From assembly GCF_007625075.1 (NCBI RefSeq), contig NZ_QMIE01000002.1:391167-455166 (forward strand): a stretch of 64,000 nucleotides of DNA, given 5' to 3'. Of the stretch, positions 44,734 through 53,029 are shown piece by piece (positions within the stretch are counted from its first letter, which is position 1; every line of letters starts with the position of its first letter). The position numbers were made by a program, and so were the translations under genes. The notes beneath the pieces were generated by a model, which searched no databases, had not been told where the DNA came from, and worked only from the letters and a program-made list of their open reading frames with translations. Source of the stretch: Oceanidesulfovibrio indonesiensis. Lineage in GTDB: Bacteria > Desulfobacterota > Desulfovibrionia > Desulfovibrionales > Desulfovibrionaceae.

Positions 44734-45201
44734 TCAGTTCGCCTCCCGGACCTGGGGAGCGGTCTCCCGTGCGCACTCCTCGCACAAGCCGTCCAGGCGG
44801 ATGTCCGACGACATCACCACCAGGCCGCGCTCGCCGGCCAGACGTTCCAGCAGGGCCGGGGCTTCGGAGCAGTCCAGACACTCCATCCTGCGGCAGCGCG
44901 TGCAGTAAAAATGGCAATGGTGGGGCTTGCCGCCGCCGGGCAGACAGTAGCGGAACGCGCGATCCGGCGGCGCCGGGGAGGAAAGCCGGCGCACCAGCCC
45001 GTGCTCCACGAGCAGATCCAGAATGCGGTAGAGCGAGACCTTGTTGATGGATTGCTCCCGGCGCACGCGTTCCAGGATGTCCAGAGCGGCCAGGGGCCTG
45101 TCCGCCTCTGCCAGGAGCCGGACCACGAGGTGGCGCAGAGGAGTGTCCTCGATGCCGGCGTCCGCGAGCAGGTCGTGGGGCGTGTGATCGCGAGTGTTCA
45201 T
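44734..45201 (-). CDS. Fur/Zur-family transcriptional regulator
   Basis: Predicted 155 residues from ATG 45201 (GGAGGA three bases upstream). The winged helix occupies residues 20-85 (TPLRHLVVRLLAEADRPLAALDILE, INKVSLYRILDLLVEHGLV). The metal core has HHCHFYCTRCRRMECLDC and a terminal CEEC, all consistent with a zinc-binding Fur protein. Its start overlaps the znuB stop by four bases (ATGA), so it belongs to the zinc operon and is likely a Zur, but the specificity is inferred. Confidence 0.88.
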   Translation of the reverse strand: MNTRDHTPHDLLADAGIEDTPLRHLVVRLLAEADRPLAALDILERVRREQSINKVSLYRILDLLVEHGLVRRLSSPAPPDRAFRYCLPGGGKPHHCHFYCTRCRRMECLDCSEAPALLERLAGERGLVVMSSDIRLDGLCEECARETAPQVREAN

Positions 45202-46043
45202 GAATCCTCCGGAGAGGCGGCGGTGCGATAGCGTGTTCTGCCGCGCAGGAACCGGCCGAGCAGCCGCTGCGCGAGGAACACCACGGTGGCCACGGCGATG
45301 ATGGTGGCGCCGGACGTGGTGTCCCAATAGTAGGACAAGGCCAGACCGGCCATGCAGAACGCGAGGGCGTAGAGCACGGCGCGCAGCATCATGGCGGCCA
45401 GGCTGTGGGATCTGGTTTCGGCTAGGTGCGGCGGAATGGTGAGCAGGGCGATGACCAGGATGAGGCCGACCACGCGGATGATCATGACCACGCTGAGCGC
45501 GACAAGGCCGATGAGCAGGTAGTGGATGAAGGCGACCCGCACGCCGGCCGTACGCGCGAACTCGCGATCGAAGGAGAAGGCGATGAAGTCCTTGTACCAG
45601 TAGAAGACCGCGGCGAGGATCACTCCATCCACACCGGCCATGAGCCAGAGTTCCTGCGTGGGCACGGCCAGGATGGAACCGAACAGGAAGCTCATGAGGT
45701 CCACGTTGTAGCCGGGCGAGAGGTCCACCAGCAGGATGCCGAGCGCCATGCCGGCGGCCCAGAGCACGCCTACGAGTGTGTCTGTCCGTTCGCCGCGTTC
45801 GTAAGTGAGCGCTCCCATGCCCAATGCGGCGGCCAGGGTGAAGCCTACCGTGGTGGGAATCACCGGAACGCCCAGCCAGAAGGCGATGCCGACCCCGCCG
45901 TAGGCGGCATGGGCCACGCCGCCTGCCAGGAAGACGATGCGGTTGACCACGACCAGAGTGCCGATGACGCCGCAGGCGATGCTGGCCAGCACACCTGCGG
46001 CCAGTGCGTTCTGCATGAACTGGTGAGTGAGGACGTCGAGCAT
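45198..46043 (-). CDS. znuB: Zinc ABC transporter permease (ZnuB)
   Basis: Predicted 281 residues with about eight membrane helices (family ABC-3). Characteristic stretches are QNALAAGVLASIACGVIGTLVVVNRIVFLAGGVAHAAYGGVG near the start and SFDREFARTAGVRVAFIHYLL near 165. It starts three bases after znuC and overlaps the regulator downstream. It forms the zinc or manganese importer channel with ZnuC. Confidence 0.92.
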   Translation of the reverse strand: MLDVLTHQFMQNALAAGVLASIACGVIGTLVVVNRIVFLAGGVAHAAYGGVGIAFWLGVPVIPTTVGFTLAAALGMGALTYERGERTDTLVGVLWAAGMALGILLVDLSPGYNVDLMSFLFGSILAVPTQELWLMAGVDGVILAAVFYWYKDFIAFSFDREFARTAGVRVAFIHYLLIGLVALSVVMIIRVVGLILVIALLTIPPHLAETRSHSLAAMMLRAVLYALAFCMAGLALSYYWDTTSGATIIAVATVVFLAQRLLGRFLRGRTRYRTAASPEDS

Positions 46044-46046
46044 GGT

Positions 46047-46868
46047 CTAACGGTCCTCGCACTTGCAGCCGTTGCGAGCGCATGTGGTGTCGCGGGACGT
46101 GGGAAGCCCTTCGCCGAACGAACTGGCAATGCCCTTGAGGTAGTCGTCCATGGGGCAGGGGTGGCTGTGCACGCCGTACAGCAGGGTGAGCATTTCCTCT
46201 GACACGTTTCTGCCCGAGCCCAGGATGAGCTTTCTGTTCACGGCGGCCAGGGCGTCCACCCGCGCCGAGGCGGCCACCAGGTCGTGGCTCACCAGCACCA
46301 CGCTTATCTCGCCGGCCAGGGAGGCCAGAAGTTCGTAGAGGCACAGCTTGCCTTGCGGATCGATGTTGGCCGTGGGTTCGTCGAAGATGAGGATTCTCGG
46401 GTCGGCCACCAGGGCGCGGGCCACCAGGGCGCGTTGCTTCTGCCCACCGGAGAGCGACTCGAAGGAACGGCCGGCTAGCTCGGACAATTGCACCCGCTCC
46501 AGGGCGTTCAGGGCCTTGCGCCTGTCCTCGCGGCGTTTGGCAAAGGCGGTGAATCCCCGGCGCGACAGGCCCATGAGCACAACGTCAAGGACACTCACAG
46601 GCAGACCGGACGGGGCTTCGATGCGCTGCGGCACATAGCCCACCGGCACGGTGTCCCGAACCGGGTCGCGCCCGAGAATCCGCACCGTGCCGCGGGTGGG
46701 AACGAGCAGGCCGAGCATGCATTTGATGAGCGTGGTCTTGCCGCCGCCGTTGGGGCCGACCATGACGAGGAACTTGCCGTGCTCCAGGGTCATGCTCACC
46801 CCCTGGAGCACGGGTTCGCTCCCGTATGAGAACCAGAGGTCGCGTATTTCGACGGCAGGTGTGGTCAT
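46047..46868 (-). CDS. znuC: Zinc ABC transporter ATPase (ZnuC)
   Basis: Predicted 273 residues from ATG 46868. Walker A VGPNGGGKTT near residue 39, Q-loop GYVPQRIEAP, signature LSGGQKQRALVARAL, Walker B ILIFDEPTANIDP and switch His LVSHDLVA. The C-terminus (DTTCARNGCKCEDR) has three cysteines, possibly metal-binding. Without ATG 46868 the frame would continue into the repeat element upstream, so a longer protein is not credible. Confidence 0.93.
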   Translation of the reverse strand: MTTPAVEIRDLWFSYGSEPVLQGVSMTLEHGKFLVMVGPNGGGKTTLIKCMLGLLVPTRGTVRILGRDPVRDTVPVGYVPQRIEAPSGLPVSVLDVVLMGLSRRGFTAFAKRREDRRKALNALERVQLSELAGRSFESLSGGQKQRALVARALVADPRILIFDEPTANIDPQGKLCLYELLASLAGEISVVLVSHDLVAASARVDALAAVNRKLILGSGRNVSEEMLTLLYGVHSHPCPMDDYLKGIASSFGEGLPTSRDTTCARNGCKCEDR

Positions 46869-46889
46869 GTCATCTCGTGGGTGCCGGTA

Positions 46890-47012
46890 ATTGCTGGCAG
46901 CAAGAAGGTTCAAACTTCTTGCTCCCGCGGCGTTCGCCGCGTGGCCCCGCTGGAGCGTGGCCGTCCTCATAACTGGGGCGCGAAAATGCAGGAATTTTCT
47001 GCTCCCAGTAAT
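46890..47012 (+). repeat. MITE/REP-like palindromic repeat, copy 2 (full, inside the zinc operon)
   Basis: 123-bp unit with inverted ends (left end two mismatches). The left portion GCAAGAAG...CTTCTTGC, the GCGGC-GTTC-GCCGC hairpin and a GAAAAT...ATTTTC stem can all form. It fills most of the 153-base gap between znuA and znuC on the same strand. Confidence 0.8.
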
Positions 47013-47021
47013 GCCAGTTCA

Positions 47022-48068
47022 TCAGTCGGCCAGGGCTTTCTGGAAAGCCGCGGCTGCACGTTCGAGGTTGTCGGCCCAGTCCTCGGCCAATGGGTCCAGC
47101 TTCTCCACGCGACCGCCTATTTCGCGGGCGGCCACCTGCGCCGATGTGGCCGAAAACTGCGGCTGCACGAACACCACCGCGATGCCCTCGTCCCTGGCGC
47201 GCTTTACGATGCGGGCGAGCTCCGCCGGCCCGGGCTCCTTGCCCTCCACCTCTATAGGCAGTTGTTCCAGATCAAAGGCATCTGCGAAATACCCCCATGA
47301 CGGATGGAACACAAGGAAACGACGCTTCTCCGGCGGAATGGGAGTGAGAATCTCGCGGATGCGCGCGTCCAACGAGTCGATCTCGGCAAGGAAAGCGTCC
47401 AGGTTGGCGCGGAATTGGGCCTCCTTGTCCGGAAATATTGCCGCGAGAGCGTCGAACGTATTGCGGGCGATGACCTTGGCCGGCTCAGGCGCGAGCCAGA
47501 CGTGCGGGTCCAGGCCCGTATGTCCATGGGCCGCAGGCGCTTTGGCGTGCGCCTCGGCATGGGCGTCGTGATCATGAGCATCGTGCTTGTGCGCATCATG
47601 ATCGTGGCCGTGCGCATCATGCTCGTGTCCGTGAGCCGCGGCACCGTGCTCATGTCCGTGCGCGTGGTGGTCCTCCTCGGCGTGCGCCTCGTGGTGATGA
47701 TGCTCTTCGCCGTGGTGATGATGGGCCACCATGGCTCGTTTTTGGATACCCTCGTCCACATGGACGATGCGGAGGCCGGGGCTGGCCTCCCGGAAGCGCG
47801 GCAGCCATGCGCGCTCGAACGGCACGCCGATGGCCAGGTAAGCTGCCGCTTCGGAGAGTGCGGCCATCTGCCGGGGCGAGGGCTCGTAGGTGGCCGGACT
47901 CTGGCCAGGCAGCACCATGGGCTGCGAGGTCACGGCGTCGCCGGCGATTTTTTCCACGAAATATTGCTGCGGCACAATGGAGACGAAGACTGTGGGCTCC
48001 GCCAGGGCCGCGCATGGCATGGCGAACAACAGGACAAGGACAGGAAGGAAGAAACGGAAGCGAGTCAT
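47022..48068 (-). CDS. znuA: Zinc ABC transporter substrate-binding protein (ZnuA)
   Basis: Predicted 348 residues. ATG 48068 with AGGAGT eight bases upstream opens a signal peptide (FLPVLVLLFAMPCAALA). The domain begins TVFVSIVPQQYFVEKIAGD near residue 26. A His/Asp-rich loop of about 65 residues (around 116-180, with more than twenty His) is inserted where ZnuA proteins bind extra Zn. Binding residues lie in GLDPHVWLAPEPAK and FHPSWGYFADAF. It is first in the zinc operon; the upstream region has two operators and a promoter. A 48068 start is preferred over an in-frame extension into the intergenic operators. Confidence 0.95.
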   Translation of the reverse strand: MTRFRFFLPVLVLLFAMPCAALAEPTVFVSIVPQQYFVEKIAGDAVTSQPMVLPGQSPATYEPSPRQMAALSEAAAYLAIGVPFERAWLPRFREASPGLRIVHVDEGIQKRAMVAHHHHGEEHHHHEAHAEEDHHAHGHEHGAAAHGHEHDAHGHDHDAHKHDAHDHDAHAEAHAKAPAAHGHTGLDPHVWLAPEPAKVIARNTFDALAAIFPDKEAQFRANLDAFLAEIDSLDARIREILTPIPPEKRRFLVFHPSWGYFADAFDLEQLPIEVEGKEPGPAELARIVKRARDEGIAVVFVQPQFSATSAQVAAREIGGRVEKLDPLAEDWADNLERAAAAFQKALAD

Positions 48069-48111
48069 GGGTAAAACTCCTGAGGATACAATGTGGAGCA
48101 ATGTTGAACGC

Positions 48112-48128
48112 GTGCAACCTGGTTGCAC
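48112..48128. promoter_or_regulatory. Zur-like operator 1
   Basis: Perfect palindrome GTGCAAC-CTG-GTTGCAC (7-bp arms, 3-base centre), 44 bases before the znuA start. It would cover the +1 region of the promoter at 48135-48163. Confidence 0.7.
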
Positions 48129-48134
48129 GGAATG

Positions 48135-48163
48135 TATGCAACACAGTTGCATGAAGATGTCAA
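48135..48163 (-). promoter_or_regulatory. znuA promoter overlapping operator 2
   Basis: On the minus strand, TTGACA (48158-48163) and TGCATA (48135-48140) are 17 bases apart. A second perfect palindrome ATGCAAC-ACA-GTTGCAT occupies 48136-48152, covering the -10 box and most of the spacer, so bound repressor would block polymerase. Operator centres are 24 bp apart. Confidence 0.65.
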
Positions 48164-48320
48164 TACGACGCATTGTATACTGCGCACCAGGGGATTTTCC
48201 CGGGAATTGACTTTCCATGAGGCTCTGGCATAGCCATATAAACTGTGGCTGTATTTGGCGTGTGTGCCAAGAGACTCTGGCTCGCCTTTTTCCGGAAGGC
48301 GGCATGAACAAAGGACCGTC

Positions 48321-48785
48321 ATGGATAAACCACTCAACGGTAAGGGAGTGCAGAGCCCCGAGGAGGTCCTGCAGGATTATCTGCGCGACAACGGAATGCT
48401 CATGACGCCGCAACGCAGGACCTTGCTGCGCATCTTTCTCGAAGAGCCCGAGCATTTTTCCGCCGAGGAGTTCTACGAACGTGTCAAGCGGGAGGACGAT
48501 TCCATCGGGCAGGCCACCGTGTACCGAACGCTCAAGCTGTTCACCGAAACCGGGTTGGCCGAAACGCTCGACTTCGGCGACGGCCGCACTCGATACGAGC
48601 GCCGGTGGGGCCGCGAACATCACGACCATCTCATCTGCATACGCTGCCGCGAATCCATAGAAATTCGCGTGCCCGAAATAGAGCGCCTTCAGGAAGAAGT
48701 CGCCTCGCGCCATGGCTACAAACTTACGGACCACGCGTTGTATCTCTACGGCATCTGCCCCAAGTGTCGCGGGAAAGAGACGTAG
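48321..48785 (+). CDS. Fur-family transcriptional regulator
   Basis: Predicted 154 residues from ATG 48321 (AAGGA six bases upstream). The winged helix reads LMTPQRRTLLRIFLEEPEHFSAEEFYERV and IGQATVYRTLKLFTETGLAE. Metal-site residues are HHDHLICIRC near residue 95 and CPKC at the end, as in Fur. It is divergent from znuA over 252 bases containing the operators, which suggests it is autoregulated or that it controls iron rather than zinc. A terminator follows. Confidence 0.9.
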   Translation: MDKPLNGKGVQSPEEVLQDYLRDNGMLMTPQRRTLLRIFLEEPEHFSAEEFYERVKREDDSIGQATVYRTLKLFTETGLAETLDFGDGRTRYERRWGREHHDHLICIRCRESIEIRVPEIERLQEEVASRHGYKLTDHALYLYGICPKCRGKET

Positions 48786-48825
48786 GGCGTGCGCTCCTCG
48801 TTGGCGCGATGCCCTGAATGAAAAC

Positions 48826-48861
48826 CGGCGCCGGAGCGATGAGCCCCGACGCCGTTTTTTT
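48826..48861 (+). terminator. Terminator after the Fur gene
   Basis: A 12-bp stem with two mismatches (48826-48837 with 48843-48854) is followed by seven T residues. It sits between the Fur gene and the convergent small gene. Confidence 0.7.
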
Positions 48862-48901
48862 CGCACCGCGGGTGACGTCTGGTCCCCCCGGGTTCGTGGG
48901 A

Positions 48902-49105
48902 CTATTTCGTGCGGGCCTCTTCATGGTCGATCATCTGGCGGCCGCGCTCCAGCGCAGCTTCCTTGGTGTCGCCGGCCATGGGCACGTGCTGCCACTCGTT
49001 GCCCTCGCTGTCGAGCAGGGTGAGGGCCCAGTTGGAGCACTTCTCGTCCTTCGGAGTGAGCTTGATAGTCTGTCCCTTGTAACTTTCGGTCACGCTCTCG
49101 GCCAT
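48902..49105 (-). CDS. Small hypothetical acidic protein
   Basis: Predicted 67 residues. A ribosome site (AAGGAGG) lies about six bases upstream of ATG 49105. The sequence is balanced (ESYKGQTIKLTPKDEKCSNWALTLLDSEG...ALERGRQMIDHEEA) with one Cys and no membrane segment. Such small proteins occur in Desulfovibrio-like genomes but I do not know a function. It is downstream of the repeat copy at 49172. Confidence 0.65.
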   Translation of the reverse strand: MAESVTESYKGQTIKLTPKDEKCSNWALTLLDSEGNEWQHVPMAGDTKEAALERGRQMIDHEEARTK

Positions 49106-49171
49106 GGTCCTCCTCCTTGGCTGATCGTGTGTTGAAGCAACGACGCCGTCATGTGTCCTGGCGGCGTTTCT

Positions 49172-49292
49172 ATTTCTGGGAGCAAGAAGTTTTAATATCC
49201 TGCTCCCGCGGCGTTCGCCGCGTGGCCACGCTGGAACGTGGCCGCCCTCGTAACGTGGCGCGAAAATGCAGGAATTTTCTGCTCCCAGTAAT
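49172..49292 (+). repeat. MITE/REP-like palindromic repeat, copy 3 (full)
   Basis: 121-bp unit with inverted ends ATTTCTGGGAGC / GCTCCCAGTAAT; its right half from GGCGCGAAAATGCAGG to the end is identical to copy 2. It lies in the 394-base interval between the small gene and ftsH. Confidence 0.8.
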
Positions 49293-49407
49293 ATTCTCCA
49301 GGCAACAATACACCCTTTCGGTGCGGATGCACATCATTCGGGCTGCCTCCGCGGCGCCGGAACCATCTGCCCGGCGGCGTCATGCCCCGGCAGCGGACGC
49401 TTTCCCG

Positions 49408-49435
49408 TTGCCTGCTGAGTAAAATGCGCTATAAC
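49408..49435 (+). promoter_or_regulatory. Candidate ftsH promoter
   Basis: TTGCCT at 49408-49413 and TATAAC at 49430-49435, 16 bases apart. Predicted start near 49442, 58 bases before the ATG. No sigma-32-type CCCCAT box at the expected place. Confidence 0.45.
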
Positions 49436-49499
49436 ATATTCTGAATAACCAACACACTCGCGTTCCCGCTGTTCGCGCGCCTACTGGAGACTGCTCTGC

Positions 49500-51431
49500 A
49501 TGGACAAGAAACAGTTCAATATCTGGTACATCCTCCTGGCAATCTGGGGCGTTTTGTTGCTGCAATCGGTCATCGCCCAGCAGTATGGCCCCCGAAATAT
49601 CCCATACAGCGAGTTCCTGGCCGCACTGGAGGACGGTCGGGTCAAAGAGGTTGCCGTCAGTGAGAATGTCATCGAGGGCGTGATGCTGGCTCCGCCCGAA
49701 GGGGCGAAGGCCACGGATGTGGTTCACGAAGCGGAATTGCAGGAGGTGCGCTTCCACACCGTGCGCGTGGGCCCGGATGTGGCGGAACAGCTCGAAAAGC
49801 ACAAGGTGGAGTTCCGCGGTGAACTTGAGAACACTTTTTTCCGGGATCTGCTCTCGTGGCTGTTGCCGTTGGGACTGTTCTTCGGCATCTGGATATACCT
49901 CCTGCGCCGGTTCAACCCGGGCGCGGGCATGATGCAGTTCGGCAAGAACAAGGCCAAGGTCTTTGCGGAAAAGGACATAGACACCCGGTTCAGCGACGTG
50001 GCCGGCGCGGACGAGGCCAAGTACGAGCTTCAGGAGATCATCGAGTTTCTCAAGGATCCTTCCATATTCACGGAACTCGGCGGCCGCATGCCCAAGGGCG
50101 TGCTGCTGGTGGGGCCTCCCGGCACGGGCAAGACGCTGCTCGCCCGCGCCGCGGCAGGCGAGGCCGGGGTGCCGTTCTTTTCCCTCTCCGGCTCGGAGTT
50201 CGTGGAGATGTTCGTAGGAATGGGTGCGGCGCGCGTTCGCGATCTCTTCACCCAGGCCAAGGAAAAAGCGCCGTGCATCATCTTCATCGACGAGCTGGAC
50301 GCCATAGGCAAGGCGCGCGGAGCCGGCGCCATCTCCGGACATGATGAACGCGAACAGACCCTGAACCAACTGCTCGTGGAGATGGACGGCTTCGACCCGC
50401 GGGTTGGGGTGGTCATCATGGCGGCCACGAACAGGCCTGAGATCCTGGATCCGGCGCTTCTGCGGGCCGGGCGGTTCGACCGCCACGTGCTGGTGGACAA
50501 GCCGGATGTGCTCGGCCGGGAAAAGATCCTGGAAGTCCACGCGAAGAAGGTTACATTGGCTGACGATGTGGATTTGCGGAGGATCGCCCAACAGACGCCC
50601 GGCTTTTCCGGAGCGGACCTCGCCAACGTTGTCAACGAAGCCGCACTTCTGGCTGCGCGTAAACGCAGGAAGCAGGTCACGCAGGAAGAGTTTTCCGAGG
50701 CCGTGGATCGCATTGTGGGCGGGCTGGAGAAGAAGAACCGGCTCATCAACCCCAGGGAAAAGAAGATCGTGGCCTACCACGAAACTGGTCACGCACTGGT
50801 GGCGGCGTTTACTCCAGGAGCCGATCCAGTGGCCAAGATATCCATCATACCACGCGGCCTGGCTGCATTGGGATACACACAGCAGCGGCCCACAGAGGAT
50901 CGCTATCTGATGGCCAGGAGCGAACTGCTCGCCAGGGTGGATGTGATGCTGGGAGGGCGCGTGGCAGAGCAACTGGTCTTCGGCGACGTGACCACCGGAG
51001 CGCACAACGATTTGCAACGAGCCTCTGACACCATCCGCGCCATGCTCACCGAGTACGGCATGGGCGAGACGCTGGGACTGGCCTCTTACGAACGCAGCCG
51101 CCCCACCTACCTCGACATCCAGGCAGGCGGGAGCAGAGAGTACAGCGAGACCACGGCGGCGCGCATCGACGAGGAGCTCAAATCCATACTGGAGGAGCGG
51201 CGGGGGCACGTGGCCGCGCTCCTGGATAAACACCGCGACCTGCTGGAGGCTGTGGCTCAGAAGCTGCTGGAGCAGGAGGTGGTAAACGAGGACGAGTTCC
51301 TCGAAATCATCCGTCCGCGTCTGGAGGCCGAGGGGCTGGACCCGAGACAGGCGGTGCGGGCGCCGGCCTCCGCCGAGGAAGCAACAAACAGAAGGCCGGG
51401 CGAACCCATCGGAGAGGATGGCAGCCGATAG
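49500..51431 (+). CDS. ftsH: ATP-dependent zinc metalloprotease FtsH
   Basis: Predicted 643 residues. Two membrane helices (about 8-24 and 116-137) enclose a periplasmic domain. The AAA+ domain has Walker [21 protein letters not shown] near residue 205, pore residues in [15 protein letters not shown], Walker [16 protein letters not shown] and the arginine finger [12 protein letters not shown]. The protease site is HETGH near residue 425, with the third zinc ligand Asp in GAHNDLQ. It degrades misfolded membrane proteins and short-lived regulators. Its C-terminus is charged. It converges with the cardiolipin synthase gene, 37 bases apart, with no clear terminator. Confidence 0.97.
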   Translation: MDKKQFNIWYILLAIWGVLLLQSVIAQQYGPRNIPYSEFLAALEDGRVKEVAVSENVIEGVMLAPPEGAKATDVVHEAELQEVRFHTVRVGPDVAEQLEKHKVEFRGELENTFFRDLLSWLLPLGLFFGIWIYLLRRFNPGAGMMQFGKNKAKVFAEKDIDTRFSDVAGADEAKYELQEIIEFLKDPSIFTELGGRMPKGVLLVGPPGTGKTLLARAAAGEAGVPFFSLSGSEFVEMFVGMGAARVRDLFTQAKEKAPCIIFIDELDAIGKARGAGAISGHDEREQTLNQLLVEMDGFDPRVGVVIMAATNRPEILDPALLRAGRFDRHVLVDKPDVLGREKILEVHAKKVTLADDVDLRRIAQQTPGFSGADLANVVNEAALLAARKRRKQVTQEEFSEAVDRIVGGLEKKNRLINPREKKIVAYHETGHALVAAFTPGADPVAKISIIPRGLAALGYTQQRPTEDRYLMARSELLARVDVMLGGRVAEQLVFGDVTTGAHNDLQRASDTIRAMLTEYGMGETLGLASYERSRPTYLDIQAGGSREYSETTAARIDEELKSILEERRGHVAALLDKHRDLLEAVAQKLLEQEVVNEDEFLEIIRPRLEAEGLDPRQAVRAPASAEEATNRRPGEPIGEDGSR

Positions 51432-51468
51432 GCTGTGTCTTTGCGCAGGCGGAATACGGCGCGCCGGG

Positions 51469-52905
51469 CTAGAGATACGGGGAGAGCAGCCAGCACAGCG
51501 AGTCGAGCAGGCGGGTGGAGTATGGTCTGTTTTCAACCTCCTCCAGCGTTACTTTTCTGCCGTGGGCGATGAGGTCGTTCGCATACTCCTCCACGGTGCG
51601 GGCGAACCCGGCGTCGTAGACTTCCATGCTGAGCTCGAAGTTGAGCCGCAGGCTGCGTGCGTCCACGTTGGCCGAGCCCACGCAGGCGTACTCGCCGTCC
51701 ACCACGAAGAGCTTGGTGTGCGCGAACGGCGGTTTCTGCATGTAGACCTCCACGCCGAACTCCAGAAGCTCCCAGAGCATGTTCCGCGTGGCGCGGTGTA
51801 TCCACCACTGGTTGTTTTCTTCCGGGATCACGATGCGCACATCCACCCCGCGGGTGTCCGCTATCTTGAGCGCCATGAGCAGATCCCGCGGCGGCAGGAA
51901 GTACGGCGTCACCACGGTCACGCGGTCGCGCGCGCCGTGCACTGCCGAGACGAACACGGCGTGCAGCTTGTCCAGGTCCTCGTTGGGGCCGTCGGCGATC
52001 ATCCTGCAGTGGACCGGCCCCTCCTGCTGCGGCAGTTCCGGAGGCGGTTCGATTTCCGTGTCGACCACGAATCCCCATAACCAGTAAAAAACCTCGTCCA
52101 TTTGCGAGATGACCGGACCTTCGAGCCGGAAGAGCATGTCTTTTTGCCGGTCCGGACGGTCCGATTCAAAAAGGTGCCGGGCTGAAATGTTCATGCCGCC
52201 GGTGAAGGCGATCTTCCTGTCCACGACGAGATTCTTGTGGTGGCAGCGCAGGTTGATGTGCACGGACGGAGGGAAAATGCTGGGTTTGAGGAACAGGCGA
52301 CAGTCCACGCCGCGTTCACGCAGCAGGGTGTGGGCGCTTTTCTCGAAGAGTTTGAGGCCGCCGATGCCGTCGATGACCACCTTGACGTCGCAGCCGCGTT
52401 TGTGGGCGCGTTCCAGGGCGTCGATGAAGCGCATGCCCACATGGTCCGGATCGAAGATGTAGACCGCGAGGTGCACGGAGTGCATGGCGTTCTCGATGGC
52501 CTCCAGCATGGCCGGGTAGGCTTCCTCGCCATTGTGAAGCGGGGTGACGGTGTTGCCGGAGGCAAGGGGACGGCCTGTGAGGGCAAAGGCCAGCCACCCC
52601 TGCGGCACAAGGGATTCGTGCAACTCCGGGGGGATGCGCGCTTCCTTGATGGATTCGCAGCCGTCTCGCAGGGGGCAGCCGTCTCCCAGAGAGAAGGGCA
52701 TGTTCTCCAGGAGCTTCTGGCCGCGGCTTTTGACGCGATTGATGCCGAACAGAAAGTAGAGCAGCGTTCCAAGGAACGGGGACAGGAGGATGACGGCGAT
52801 CCAGCCCCAGGAGGATCGAGGGTCGCGTTTATACAGCAGGGCGTGTCCCGCGGCCGGCAGGGCGACAGCCGGAATGAGCAGCAGTATCCAGTGGTATACT
52901 TGCAT
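51469..52905 (-). CDS. cls: Cardiolipin synthase (phospholipase D family)
   Basis: Predicted 478 residues. Two N-terminal helices (about 4-23 and 33-52, the PLDNc region) anchor it. Two HKD motifs are seen: HHKNLVVDRKIAFTGG near residue 222 and HTKLFVVDGEYACVGSANVD near 398, both with His, Lys and Asp. It should join two phosphatidylglycerol molecules to cardiolipin. The first part of the chain is slightly acidic compared with ClsA but the length is standard. No operon partner. Confidence 0.93.
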   Translation of the reverse strand: MQVYHWILLLIPAVALPAAGHALLYKRDPRSSWGWIAVILLSPFLGTLLYFLFGINRVKSRGQKLLENMPFSLGDGCPLRDGCESIKEARIPPELHESLVPQGWLAFALTGRPLASGNTVTPLHNGEEAYPAMLEAIENAMHSVHLAVYIFDPDHVGMRFIDALERAHKRGCDVKVVIDGIGGLKLFEKSAHTLLRERGVDCRLFLKPSIFPPSVHINLRCHHKNLVVDRKIAFTGGMNISARHLFESDRPDRQKDMLFRLEGPVISQMDEVFYWLWGFVVDTEIEPPPELPQQEGPVHCRMIADGPNEDLDKLHAVFVSAVHGARDRVTVVTPYFLPPRDLLMALKIADTRGVDVRIVIPEENNQWWIHRATRNMLWELLEFGVEVYMQKPPFAHTKLFVVDGEYACVGSANVDARSLRLNFELSMEVYDAGFARTVEEYANDLIAHGRKVTLEEVENRPYSTRLLDSLCWLLSPYL

Positions 52906-53029
52906 GGGGTGTCCGTGTGCGCTGGAACTGGTGTTTACTGCATACTATCGCAACATATGATGGTTCGCTACCCATGGTTCGTCTTTCGGGATCGGACGAA
53001 GGGACGCGCCCCTCCTGCCATGTGCGATT

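Noticed and set aside
46869..46970. N-terminal extension of ZnuC
   Set aside because: It is translated from the dispersed repeat, not from family-conserved sequence.
48069..48866. N-terminal extension of ZnuA
   Set aside because: It crosses operators, a promoter and the divergent Fur gene. The signal peptide and ribosome site at 48068 define the start.
49380..51536. Minus-strand open frame of about 718 codons over ftsH
   Set aside because: Opposite to a complete FtsH with all motifs; no family similarity in the antisense translation.
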